64,000 nucleotides of DNA. Origin: Muribaculum sp. Lineage in GTDB: Bacteria > Bacteroidota > Bacteroidia > Bacteroidales > Muribaculaceae. A program made the translations under genes and the position numbers. This document shows, one piece after another, positions 36,075 to 44,347 of this stretch. Location: NCBI GenBank assembly GCA_009775095.1, contig VSOZ01000014.1, forward strand, positions 1-64,000, written 5' to 3'. The notes beneath the pieces are model-generated. The model ran no database searches. It was given only the letters and a program-made list of their open reading frames with translations, and was not told the origin of the DNA. Every line of letters begins with the position of its first letter. Positions within the stretch are counted from its first letter, which is position 1.

Positions 36075-38753
36075 ATGAAGCTGAACTTCAATATTGACTA
36101 TCGCACAAATTGGGGCGAGTCGGTATATATCGTGGCATCTGTCCCGCAATTGGGAGGGGGCGACGAGGGTAATGCCGTCAAAATGGAACTCGACGGAGTG
36201 GGAGTGTGGACTTTGTCGGTCGACGTACCCGAGGGTACACCCGCATTTGACTACCGCTACATAGTTCGTCACGATAACGGATACGTGCGCCGTGAGTGGG
36301 GATGTGCCCATCGTTTTGTGCCGGGCTACGATGTAAGTACCTATGAAATTTATGACAGGTGGCAGGATCAACCTTATGACAAGCCTTACTACTCGTCGGT
36401 GTTTGTCGATTGTATGAACCGCCGTGATCATCGCGACGCACCCTTGTCGATACATGGCGGCACATTGACTGTAAATGTCGATGCGCCTATGGTCGGCTCT
36501 GACGAGGTGCTTGCCATATGCGGCGACAATATCGCGCTTGGCGAGTGGGAACCTTCGCGTGCGGTGGTTATGAATGACTGCAACTTCCCGCAATGGAGCG
36601 TCACCATCGATTTGAAAGAGCTTGACCTGCCGTTCCGATACAAATTCTTGATCCTGAAAAAAGACTCTATGCAACTCCTTTCGTGGGAGAACGGCGACAA
36701 TCGAGTCATGAACATAATGCCCGAGCATAAGAGCTCGGCTTTGGTGATAAGCGGATTAAGACTCAATAATTCGCGTCCTGCGTGGCGTGGAGCCGGTGTT
36801 GCCATCCCCGTATTTTCAGTCAGGTCCAATGACGACTTCGGTGTCGGTGACTTTTATGACTTGAAGCTTATGGTTGACTGGGCTGTAGCTACAGGACAGA
36901 AGTTTCTTCAGATACTTCCCATCAATGACACCACGATGACCCACACATGGACCGATTCGTATCCATATAAGGCCAATTCTATATTTGCGCTTCATCCTAT
37001 GTATCTCCGCCTTAGTGAGCTCGGCAGGCTTAACGATGAAGGACGTCAACGCTATTTCGATGATCTCGCAAAAGAGCTTAACGCGCTGCCTACCGTCGAC
37101 TACGAGCGTGTCAACAATGCCAAGAACGAATTTACCCGCGAGATTTTCAAGCAGGAAGGAGCAAAGACACTCGGTACTCTTGAGTTCAAGGAGTTTATTA
37201 ACAGCAATGAGTCTTGGTTGAAGCCCTATGCGGCTTTCTGCCTGTTGCGCGACAAAAACGGTACGGCACAGTTTGACAAATGGGGCGAATATGCCGTATA
37301 TGATGCCGACAAGATAGAGCGTTTTGTCGAGGATAACCGCGATGAGATCAACTATGTATACTACATACAGTATCATCTTGACAAGCAGATGCGCGAAGTG
37401 CATCGCTATGCGGGCGAGCATGGTGTAGCTTTCAAGGGCGATATACCTATCGGCATATCGCGTGACTCGGCTGATGCATGGATAAATCCCCGTCTGTTTA
37501 ATCTTGATTGTCAAGCCGGTGCTCCACCGGATGACTTCTCTGTGCTGGGCCAGAACTGGGGCTTGCCGACTTATAACTGGGAGGAGATGAGCAAGGACGG
37601 TTTTGCATGGTGGAAAGCCCGTTTCCGCAAGATGGCCGAGTACTTCGACGCTTACCGCATAGACCATGTACTCGGATTTTTCCGTATATGGCAGATACCG
37701 ATGGATGCCGTGCACGGTCTCCTCGGTATATTTAATCCCGCGCTGCCTTATACTCCCGACGAATTGCGCAACAATTATGATTTCTGGCTTGACATAGACT
37801 TGCAGACCACGCCGTTTATCATGGATTACTTCCTCTATGACTTCTTCGGGGAATATACCGAGGAGGCCAAGCGCAGGTTCTTGATAAACGTCGGTTACGG
37901 CCGGTTTAAACTGCGTCCTGAGTTTGACACCCAGCGCAAGATAGCCGACTACTTCGCCGATGAGGATAAAAATGATAAAAACGACAAGCTCTGCAGTGCG
38001 CTTATGGGGCTTGTCGATGAGGTGCTCTTCATCGAGGATCCGTATGAGAAGGGCAAATACCATCCGCGTATCTCGGCTCAGTTCACTTACATCTATCGTT
38101 CGCTGACTGACTACGAGCGCTGGTGCTTCAACCGTCTGTACAACGACTTCTACTATCATCGCCATAATGACTTCTGGTATGGCAAGGCTATGTGGAAGTT
38201 GCCGCCGCTTATCGACTCGACTTCAATGCTTACTTGTGCCGAGGACCTCGGCATGATACCCGACTGCGTGCCTGCCGTTATGGATAAGTTGCAGATGCTG
38301 TCGCTTGAGATACAGCGCATGCCCAAGGATCCTGCCGCCGAATTCGGCAATACATGGACCTATCCTTATCTGTCGGTATGTACAACTTCTACCCATGACA
38401 TGGGTGGCATACGCCAGTGGTGGGAAGAGAACCGCGACGTTACCCAGCACTATTACAACAATATGCTGCACGAAGGCGGCGCGGCACCTCATTATGCCGA
38501 GCCGTGGGTATGCGACAAGATAATAACGCTCAACCTTCAGTCGCCTTCTATGCTGGCCATATTCCCGCTTCAGGACTGGCTGTCGACAAACGGAACCTTG
38601 CGCCGTGAGAACCCTCATGACGAGCTTATCAATATACCGGCCAATCCCCGTCATTACTGGCGTTATCGTATGCACCTGACCGTTGAAGAGCTTCTCGGAG
38701 CTTCGGAGTTCAACGACTACTTGCGAGATAAGATACGCTCTACGGGTCGTTGA
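36075..38753 (+). CDS. malQ: 4-alpha-glucanotransferase with N-terminal starch-binding domains
   Basis: 892 residues. Two CBM20-like domains lie at the N-terminus (about 1-120: NWGESVYIVASVPQLGGGD; about 135-235: GSDEVLAICGDNIALGEWE). A GH77 catalytic domain follows: VFSVRSNDDFGVGDFYDLK, FKGDIPIGISRDSADAW, the nucleophile-type Asp in DAYRIDHVLGFFRIW, and CAEDLGMIPDCV. It rearranges alpha-1,4-glucans during maltodextrin and glycogen metabolism. It has a weak -7 box at 36008 (TAACTTTA). No other starch genes are adjacent. A bidirectional terminator follows the stop. Confidence 0.93.
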   Translation: MKLNFNIDYRTNWGESVYIVASVPQLGGGDEGNAVKMELDGVGVWTLSVDVPEGTPAFDYRYIVRHDNGYVRREWGCAHRFVPGYDVSTYEIYDRWQDQPYDKPYYSSVFVDCMNRRDHRDAPLSIHGGTLTVNVDAPMVGSDEVLAICGDNIALGEWEPSRAVVMNDCNFPQWSVTIDLKELDLPFRYKFLILKKDSMQLLSWENGDNRVMNIMPEHKSSALVISGLRLNNSRPAWRGAGVAIPVFSVRSNDDFGVGDFYDLKLMVDWAVATGQKFLQILPINDTTMTHTWTDSYPYKANSIFALHPMYLRLSELGRLNDEGRQRYFDDLAKELNALPTVDYERVNNAKNEFTREIFKQEGAKTLGTLEFKEFINSNESWLKPYAAFCLLRDKNGTAQFDKWGEYAVYDADKIERFVEDNRDEINYVYYIQYHLDKQMREVHRYAGEHGVAFKGDIPIGISRDSADAWINPRLFNLDCQAGAPPDDFSVLGQNWGLPTYNWEEMSKDGFAWWKARFRKMAEYFDAYRIDHVLGFFRIWQIPMDAVHGLLGIFNPALPYTPDELRNNYDFWLDIDLQTTPFIMDYFLYDFFGEYTEEAKRRFLINVGYGRFKLRPEFDTQRKIADYFADEDKNDKNDKLCSALMGLVDEVLFIEDPYEKGKYHPRISAQFTYIYRSLTDYERWCFNRLYNDFYYHRHNDFWYGKAMWKLPPLIDSTSMLTCAEDLGMIPDCVPAVMDKLQMLSLEIQRMPKDPAAEFGNTWTYPYLSVCTTSTHDMGGIRQWWEENRDVTQHYYNNMLHEGGAAPHYAEPWVCDKIITLNLQSPSMLAIFPLQDWLSTNGTLRRENPHDELINIPANPRHYWRYRMHLTVEELLGASEFNDYLRDKIRSTGR

Positions 38754-38804
38754 TGCCGTCGGCATTACCCCCTTTTTAACAACCGTTTTTTTACATTGAT
38801 ACTT

Positions 38805-38855
38805 AAAAAGCGCGTTCCGGCCTAATCACTTAGCCCGGAACGCTTCATTTTTCTT
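38805..38855. terminator. Bidirectional terminator after malQ and after the riboswitch transcript
   Basis: Arms GCGTTCCGG (38812-38820) and CCGGAACGC (38835-38843), with a T-rich tract on + after the stem and TTTTT on - after the stem. It can stop malQ on + and the riboswitch RNA on -. Confidence 0.8.
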
Positions 38856-38895
38856 AAACCATAGGCTTGTGTAGTGCTACAAGCCTTTAATCAGA

Positions 38896-38976
38896 CTATG
38901 GCACGCTTTCCCAAGCGTGAAAAAAAGAAGTGGGAAATGATAAGAAGGCAGTGACCGCGTTATCCCACGAACGCAT
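38896..38976 (-). other. 26-codon ORF at the end of the riboswitch (doubtful gene)
   Basis: ATG at 38976, peptide beginning MRSWDNAVTAFLSF and ending WESVP. It is the only ORF starting between the riboswitch core and the terminator at 38805-38855. It overlaps the expression-platform hairpin, so it may be chance, a leader peptide or a relic. Confidence 0.2.
38920..38968 (-). terminator. Candidate expression-platform terminator of the riboswitch
   Basis: On the minus strand GTGGGA (38968-38963), with TAA, can pair with TTA...TCCCAC (to 38930), followed directly by TTCTTTTTTT (38929-38920). This is the form expected of a riboswitch-controlled intrinsic terminator. Confidence 0.6.
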
Positions 38977-39160
38977 CGGCCACCCTGCGGAAAGGCAGGT
39001 CTTCTGACTTACTCCAATTACCGACGCCTTCCCGGACATAAAGTCCAGTGGCAGAGATTGCCGATAATCATATAAACGGAGCTTACAGCAGCGGGACTGT
39101 CGGGGATTCTCACCCCGTTCCCTTTTAATGACCGTCGGCCGAAAGCCGGCAGTCAACCTA
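38975..39160 (-). ncRNA. Cobalamin (adenosylcobalamin-type) riboswitch
   Basis: Reading the minus strand from 39160, the conserved blocks appear in order: AAAAGGGAA, GGTGAGAATCC, ACAGTCCCGCTGCTGTAA, GCCACTG (39052-39046), GGGAAGGC, and the B12-box-like AAGTCAGAAGACCTGCC (ending 38994). These are the signature elements of the cobalamin riboswitch, an RNA that senses B12 and usually shuts off B12 transport or synthesis genes. A -7 promoter box lies just upstream and a terminator-like hairpin just downstream. No protein gene follows on this strand; the nearest is malQ in antisense. Confidence 0.92.
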
Positions 39161-39169
39161 TCCGCAATG

Positions 39170-39177
39170 CAAAGTTA
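39170..39177 (-). promoter_or_regulatory. -7 promoter box (TAACTTTG) of the riboswitch transcript
   Basis: Exact TAnnTTTG on the minus strand immediately before the riboswitch. A possible -33 CTTG lies at 39203-39200 with a 22-base spacer. It argues that the riboswitch is still transcribed. Confidence 0.55.
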
Positions 39178-39337
39178 ATAAATATATCAAAATCAAGAGC
39201 AAGATATTTTTACCAAATTAAGAAATGTAGAATACTATTAGATGCCCATATTTTAGTATGTGAAGTCAAAATGACCTCAGTGCCTCATATATGGATGTTG
39301 GAGCGTCCGGATTGTTTTACAGGTCCATATTATTGAG

Positions 39338-39345
39338 TAACTTTG
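39338..39345 (+). promoter_or_regulatory. -7 promoter box (TAACTTTG) of the deacylase gene
   Basis: Exact match, with TTG 23 bases upstream. The leader to 39437 would be about 85-90 bases. Confidence 0.45.
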
Positions 39346-39436
39346 TTCCCAAAGGAAGCAATTTCAGAGATGTGCGCGCATATATAATATTTTAATTAGT
39401 TACATTATAGATATACGTTACAATAAGTAAAAGACT

Positions 39437-39931
39437 ATGTCAGAAGTAAGTCAAGATATTGCTACTTTCCTTTTGGAGAGAAATATCGGCTATATACGTC
39501 ATACTCACAAACCCATCTTTACGGTAGATGATGGCAGAGATATAGCTGAGCATCTGGGTATCGAGCCGTGTAAGACTTTGTTGTTGGTCAACCGTAAGAG
39601 TCAGTATTATATGCTGTTGACCAAGGGCGATGGCAAAATATCCCTGACGGGACTTGCAAGGCAACTTGGCAGCTCTCGCTTGTCTCTTGCTTCGACTGAG
39701 GCTCTGGACCTGTTGCTGCATGCTACACCGGGTGCGGCAAGCCCGTTAGGATTGATTTTTGACTCCAACCACATGGTCGGATTGTGTATTGACAAAGTAA
39801 TATTGCAACAGAAATACATTATGGTACATCCGTGCGTCAATAATGAAAGCTATGTATTCACTTCTTCTGATTTTTTTAATCATTTCCTGTCGGCGGTCAA
39901 TTGCAGAGAATTCAAGGTAATTGACATTTAA
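39437..39931 (+). CDS. YbaK/ProX-type aminoacyl-tRNA deacylase
   Basis: 164 residues. Matches the prolyl-tRNA editing (YbaK/INS) fold: RHTHKPIFTVDDGRDIAEHL near 22, PCKTLLLVNRKSQYYMLL with the strand-lysine, LGSSRLSLAS, and the TPGAASPLGLIFD block with the conserved GxxxP loop. ProX/PrdX proteins remove wrongly attached alanine from tRNA-Pro. It stands alone. Confidence 0.88.
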   Translation: MSEVSQDIATFLLERNIGYIRHTHKPIFTVDDGRDIAEHLGIEPCKTLLLVNRKSQYYMLLTKGDGKISLTGLARQLGSSRLSLASTEALDLLLHATPGAASPLGLIFDSNHMVGLCIDKVILQQKYIMVHPCVNNESYVFTSSDFFNHFLSAVNCREFKVIDI

Positions 39932-40035
39932 TCAGTCTACGGAGATATTCCTCCAACTTCTGTGGCAAAATTTAGATACTCGCCGGGATATACAAGATTA
40001 TGACTTATTTTACCGAATACGTGAATGATAGGCTG

Positions 40036-42129
40036 TTATCTGCCGCCTGCGGTGGATGTGTTTACCGTAGCTTCGGCGTTGATAAGCTTTCGCGCTCCGC
40101 GTTTCTGACGTCCCCATTGGAGATTGTAACTTATGCTTATGTAGGGCATTCTCATATCAAGTCGCATATGTTGCTCATTTCTATTCCATTTGCTTAGCAT
40201 CTTTGATCCTTGATCATATTTGCCAAACGGCATGATCATACCTGCTCCGAACTGCCAATTCTTATAATTGTATGATAGCTGTATGATTGATAGGTTTTCG
40301 CCCCAACTGATTCTCTTGCCCCAAAGGTCGTGTTGGGCGCGAACATATTGCCCCACAAGTTCGAAGCCCCAGTGTGCAAACATGATGTTGACATTTCCGC
40401 TCCAATTGTGGTTATAAAGTCGGTAATCGGTACCTCTCATGCGTTCAATCCGATACTGTACATGTCCGCTTGCCATCACCCAATCTGGTATAATCTCTAT
40501 TTGAGGCGATAAAAAGATTGTAATATTTTGCAGGCCACGGCTGTTTTCATATGAAGTGATTAGCTTATTATTATTCCAATAAAGATAAGGTGTAATGGCA
40601 TCCGGACTTGTGAAGGCACGAACTCCAAACGTTCCGGCAGCGTGTGGAATATTGAAGTTGTATTGTAAGGTTAACATATACGAACTGGCGGTTTTCAAAT
40701 TAGGGTTCCCGATACGCCATTGGAAGCCGTCTATCTGTTGGGGTGCAACGTTTGACTCGACAAATGACGGTGTTGATTGCCATGATTGAAAACTTAACCG
40801 GAACTGATGATTCTGATTTAAACGGTATGATATTGTCGCCTGTGGTCTAAGGTGCCAAGATTGATTACCTTGATCAGTCTCTTTAAACAGATAGTCTGTA
40901 TACTGTGTCCCGATGCCGGCTGTCAGTGTCACATTGTTGATGCGTTGGAAGTATTCGGCAAAAAAGTAAACTTTATCTTGTCGCTGATGAAATATCTGAC
41001 CACCAAGATCTTCATATACAGAGCGGTTTCGGTTGGCTGTATATGATGCTCCCGCGGTCAAGCGAGAATTGCGCCATTGTTTTATGTAATTTGCCTCTAT
41101 TGCATAAGCCTGATTGCGGTCTTTAATATCGGTGTCGATTGACGTAAGATGTTCTCTCTGTTGAGAGCCGGCAGTTTTTTGCTCGAGGTAAGATGAATAT
41201 GAGCGCCCGAAGTAGAAAGAACTGTTGAAGTCCACGACGATTGTCTGCCGATTGGTAAAATGATGTTCGAGATATGCCGAGAACTTGGGCGTTGTGCCCT
41301 TGTTGCCGTTTGATTCCGTAAGGACTATGTCTTCAGTACCGTCACTGAGCGATAAAAGTCCTTTTGACATCCGGTTGTCGGAGAGTGTCGGGGCGACACT
41401 CGCTTCAATATAGCATGTCGTGGTATCGGGCTTTATATAGCTGTATGAACTCCATAATCGACCGAAGCTGTTGTCTACATGGCCTCCGATCGGCGATTCT
41501 GTTCTCGTCAGAGAATTACCGTCGGGATATCTGAATGTCTCGTTATAATCTCTGTGTGATTTGACTTTATTGGTCAACTTGAACAGGCCGCCGACTTCAA
41601 ATTGTGAACGTCCGTTGTTAAACTTGCTGTCAACGAAGTATTCGCCCCAAGCTGTATTCATTGCCTGACGTCCTTCAGTTTGCAGCGAACCGCCGAGAGT
41701 AGGGTTGGCCACGATGAAGTTCAGTACATAGCTCGCTCCGTTATAACGCACCCCGGGATTGTCGATCCACTCGACGCGTTTAACTGTCGAAGGGAGCAGA
41801 GCTTTAACTTGCTCGACAGATGCCTCACGACCGTTTATACGTACTTGTACCGACTGCCCCGCCGCTTTTATGGTTCCGAGCGCGTCTGTCACCGTCAGCG
41901 AGGGAATCATAAGGTTGGTCAGAAGTTGCATGCCGTTGTGTGAATTTTCTACGGCACTTTGCGAAGGATAATATACATCCATATCCGCCTTGCGTATAAC
42001 TTTAGGAGCCTTAACAACGACTTCATTGAGTTCATGTACGGCAATGGTGTCGGTCACCTCCTGTGCGGCTGCGATGGCTGGAAGAAGAATTGTGAGCACC
42101 GCCGGCGCGATTGATTTAAAGATTGTCAT
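40036..42129 (-). CDS. TonB-receptor-like outer-membrane beta-barrel protein
   Basis: 697 residues. Signal peptide (APAVLTILLPAIAAAQE). Next comes a plug-like domain (ELNEVVVKAPKVIRKADMDVYYPS...VQVRINGREASVEQVKALLPSTVKRVEWIDNPGVRY), then a long beta-barrel with alternating aromatic strands. No carboxypeptidase-like repeat precedes the plug. The layout fits the TonB-dependent-receptor-like barrel family (OMP beta-brl type) rather than SusC. The ligand is unknown. It has a full promoter upstream and lies downstream of a TPR/LuxR regulator on the same strand. Confidence 0.8.
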   Translation of the reverse strand: MTIFKSIAPAVLTILLPAIAAAQEVTDTIAVHELNEVVVKAPKVIRKADMDVYYPSQSAVENSHNGMQLLTNLMIPSLTVTDALGTIKAAGQSVQVRINGREASVEQVKALLPSTVKRVEWIDNPGVRYNGASYVLNFIVANPTLGGSLQTEGRQAMNTAWGEYFVDSKFNNGRSQFEVGGLFKLTNKVKSHRDYNETFRYPDGNSLTRTESPIGGHVDNSFGRLWSSYSYIKPDTTTCYIEASVAPTLSDNRMSKGLLSLSDGTEDIVLTESNGNKGTTPKFSAYLEHHFTNRQTIVVDFNSSFYFGRSYSSYLEQKTAGSQQREHLTSIDTDIKDRNQAYAIEANYIKQWRNSRLTAGASYTANRNRSVYEDLGGQIFHQRQDKVYFFAEYFQRINNVTLTAGIGTQYTDYLFKETDQGNQSWHLRPQATISYRLNQNHQFRLSFQSWQSTPSFVESNVAPQQIDGFQWRIGNPNLKTASSYMLTLQYNFNIPHAAGTFGVRAFTSPDAITPYLYWNNNKLITSYENSRGLQNITIFLSPQIEIIPDWVMASGHVQYRIERMRGTDYRLYNHNWSGNVNIMFAHWGFELVGQYVRAQHDLWGKRISWGENLSIIQLSYNYKNWQFGAGMIMPFGKYDQGSKMLSKWNRNEQHMRLDMRMPYISISYNLQWGRQKRGARKLINAEATVNTSTAGGR

Positions 42130-42158
42130 TTGCGATAATATTTAATGATTTTGTACCG

Positions 42159-42191
42159 CAAAATTATATCCAAATCTATCTTAACACCAAA
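42159..42191 (-). promoter_or_regulatory. Promoter of the outer-membrane barrel gene
   Basis: Minus strand: TTTG (42191-42188), 21 bases, TAATTTTG (42166-42159). A second -7 match, TAGATTTG, lies at 42178-42171. Confidence 0.65.
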
Positions 42192-42286
42192 GGTGAAAGT
42201 CTTAATGGTGCCTATGTAATATGTTGAATATCAATGGGAGCCTTGCTTAAAAAGTTTAATGATGCCGATACTCTTCTGAATCGGCC

Positions 42287-43933
42287 TTAATCCGAAATTT
42301 CCTGACGGAGGAAAGCCACTATGTCTTTCTTTTCGGGAGCTCCGAGCTTCTTCCTTATCGATGATTTACGTACATATATTGTAGCGGTCGTCTGCGCTGT
42401 AATGACGCTTATCTCTTTTGTGGAGAAGCCGGCCATCATAAGTACTATGATCAGCTCTTCCTTATCAGTGAGTATATCTCCATGGCGTTCATGTAGCCTT
42501 GTATGGAAGCCCGAATATAGATTGTCGATTATTTCATATATGCTTTCCCGGTTTATGAGGGCCCCGTTTGTATTGCTGTCAATCGACGATATTTTCCGTA
42601 ACATCTCACGGTTCTGTTCTGTCGGTGTCTCGGCTACCATCTTGATGATGCCGAGTTGTTTGAGCATGGCGCGGCGCAGTGCTTCATGCCCGGTCGATGG
42701 CGCGGCCGACGTATTCATTTCGTCGACCATCTTCTGCAGAGCTTCAGCCCGTTCTTCGGCTTCGATTGTGGCGCGTTTGCGTTTCTGCATATTCCATATG
42801 GCGGCCAATACTATTATTATAGCAGCGAGTGCCATAATAACCAAGATTGACGTTTTGCGTTCATTCTGCGCTTTTAGGGTTAATGCTCGATTCTCCTGTC
42901 GCAGTGCATTCTGTTTGGTTTCCCACTTTGTCGACTCCATGCGTAGGAAGCGGTCGCGCTGACTGTTGTTTAATGTCGCCAGCTGACTTATTCTGACATT
43001 GCCGTTCTTCCGGTATTGTAAGAATTCGCGTAAAGGCCCGGCAAAACTTTCATAATAGCTGTTGTCGAAATATTTTGTATCTGCCGCGCAGCTGTCGGCT
43101 ATAGCCAACTCACGGGAGGATTGGTCGAAATCACTCATATTGAAATAGTTCAACGCTTTCCAGAAATACAGATATGGAATGGCTGAATTATGCGGAGCAT
43201 GTTCTAAGATATAATCTGTCTGAACATTGCTTTCGTCATATCGTCCAAGCTCTTCAAGTATGCCGATTCTCTCATAGGCATAGGTGAAATAATCTTTTCC
43301 GTCGGGTTGGCTTTTGCGGGCGTAATCAATCAGACTGTCAATTATAATCAGCGCTGAATCACTTCTGCCGACAAACTGATAGTTTTCACATAGCTGATAT
43401 GTGTACTCAATCTGATTGGCTGAATCCTTGTCTAATTCTTGCAGACGTTTTATATATCCTATATTTCGCTCGCAGTCAAACTCGGCTCCGCCCACTCCAA
43501 TTCTTGAACGAAGCAGCAGTATCATCAGATTATCCGGCATGTCCGGCAGCGAAATCATTGAATCAAGCAACGCCAATGCTCCTTTTCCGTCACCTGTCCA
43601 AAAACGGTACAATGCGTGCAGGTCTGCGCTCCGCACAAATCTGTTTTTGTCGCGGTTTTTATAGTAATCAAACGAAAAACGGATAAGGGAATCCGATACC
43701 ATCGAACTCTCTTTGGCCTTGTGCGCGGAAGCAGCGACAAGATAATACAATGCCCGCGCGGAATCCGTTTTGAGGTCAGTGGCTTCAATGTCGTTCATCA
43801 AGGCTAATGCGCTGTCAGGGTTTGCATAGACAATTCTTTCAGCGTCTGAAAGTGTTTGCATATGTTGGCCTGAACGTGAGCAAGAAATCATACCCACAAT
43901 CATTGTCAATATTATCCACGCTATGTACTTCAT
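42287..43933 (-). CDS. TPR membrane regulator with C-terminal LuxR-type HTH
   Basis: 548 residues. Lipoprotein-like N-terminus (MIVGMISCSR), a TPR-rich periplasmic part (about 30-330), one membrane helix (about 367-387, ILVIMALAAIIIVLAAIW), a coiled-coil (KRATIEAEERAEALQKMVDEM) and a C-terminal HTH (LMMAGFSTKEISVITAQTTATIYVRKSSIRKKL). This one-protein sensor-regulator type is frequent in Bacteroides-like bacteria. The barrel gene 157 bases downstream is a plausible target. The start ATG is 8 bases past a -7 box. Confidence 0.82.
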   Translation of the reverse strand: MKYIAWIILTMIVGMISCSRSGQHMQTLSDAERIVYANPDSALALMNDIEATDLKTDSARALYYLVAASAHKAKESSMVSDSLIRFSFDYYKNRDKNRFVRSADLHALYRFWTGDGKGALALLDSMISLPDMPDNLMILLLRSRIGVGGAEFDCERNIGYIKRLQELDKDSANQIEYTYQLCENYQFVGRSDSALIIIDSLIDYARKSQPDGKDYFTYAYERIGILEELGRYDESNVQTDYILEHAPHNSAIPYLYFWKALNYFNMSDFDQSSRELAIADSCAADTKYFDNSYYESFAGPLREFLQYRKNGNVRISQLATLNNSQRDRFLRMESTKWETKQNALRQENRALTLKAQNERKTSILVIMALAAIIIVLAAIWNMQKRKRATIEAEERAEALQKMVDEMNTSAAPSTGHEALRRAMLKQLGIIKMVAETPTEQNREMLRKISSIDSNTNGALINRESIYEIIDNLYSGFHTRLHERHGDILTDKEELIIVLMMAGFSTKEISVITAQTTATIYVRKSSIRKKLGAPEKKDIVAFLRQEISD

Positions 43934-43941
43934 ATCAAGCG

Positions 43942-43949
43942 CAAAATTA
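43942..43949 (-). promoter_or_regulatory. -7 promoter box (TAATTTTG) of the TPR/LuxR regulator
   Basis: Exact match; only 8 bases separate it from the ATG. No -33 at normal spacing. Confidence 0.45.
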
Positions 43950-44015
43950 CAAAAATATGGATAATTGCTATAGATATATCAAGTATAACAGCAAATTTTA
44001 TTTACGTTTAGCCGG

Positions 44016-44046
44016 TTTGGATAAATGTATATTTTTGTTAATTTTG
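44016..44046 (+). promoter_or_regulatory. Strong promoter ahead of the small ORF and efflux operon
   Basis: TTTG (44016-44019), 19 bases, TAATTTTG (44039-44046): full consensus. A second -7 match, TATTTTTG, sits at 44030-44037. Confidence 0.7.
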
Positions 44047-44103
44047 CACTCGGATTTGACGATGCGGCATTCAGAAAATTGTCTGCGGAAAGTCAATATA
44101 ATA

Positions 44104-44244
44104 ATGTATAAATCAATAATTGACGCTTTTGATTCAGAAATTCTTATAGAAAAGAATATGAGCATTACCTTGTTTCGAGATGAAATGAGGTCATACTTGA
44201 TTGAGATAGTATTCCCTACTGATTTTTGGAACACGCTTCAGTAA
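44104..44244 (+). CDS. 46-residue small ORF upstream of the efflux operon
   Basis: MYKSIIDAFDSEILIEKNMS at the start, LIEIVFPTDFWNTLQ at the end; an in-frame ATG at 44062 would give 60 residues. It lies just after a full-consensus promoter and about 100 bases before tolC. It is acidic and soluble-looking. It could be a small regulator, a leader peptide or the remnant of a lost regulator gene. I do not recognise it. Confidence 0.4.
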   Translation: MYKSIIDAFDSEILIEKNMSITLFRDEMRSYLIEIVFPTDFWNTLQ

Positions 44245-44347
44245 GTTAAGACTTGCTGTGAGATAGTTGTGCGCCATGCCTTATTGGTATCGGTGCTGTT
44301 TTTCGTGCGCCTATATTGAACATTCCAAAATAAACCAACAATCACAA

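Noticed and set aside
36816..38165. 449-codon ORF antisense to malQ
   Set aside because: Shadow frame; codon bias of malQ opens the opposite strand.
38896..39156. 86-codon minus-strand ORF across the cobalamin riboswitch
   Set aside because: Its first two thirds are conserved riboswitch structure, so the long frame is a by-product; only the last 26 codons are discussed.
43807..44244. 145-codon ORF overlapping the TPR/LuxR gene start
   Set aside because: The first part is antisense to a real gene and crosses two promoters; only the last 46-60 codons are considered.
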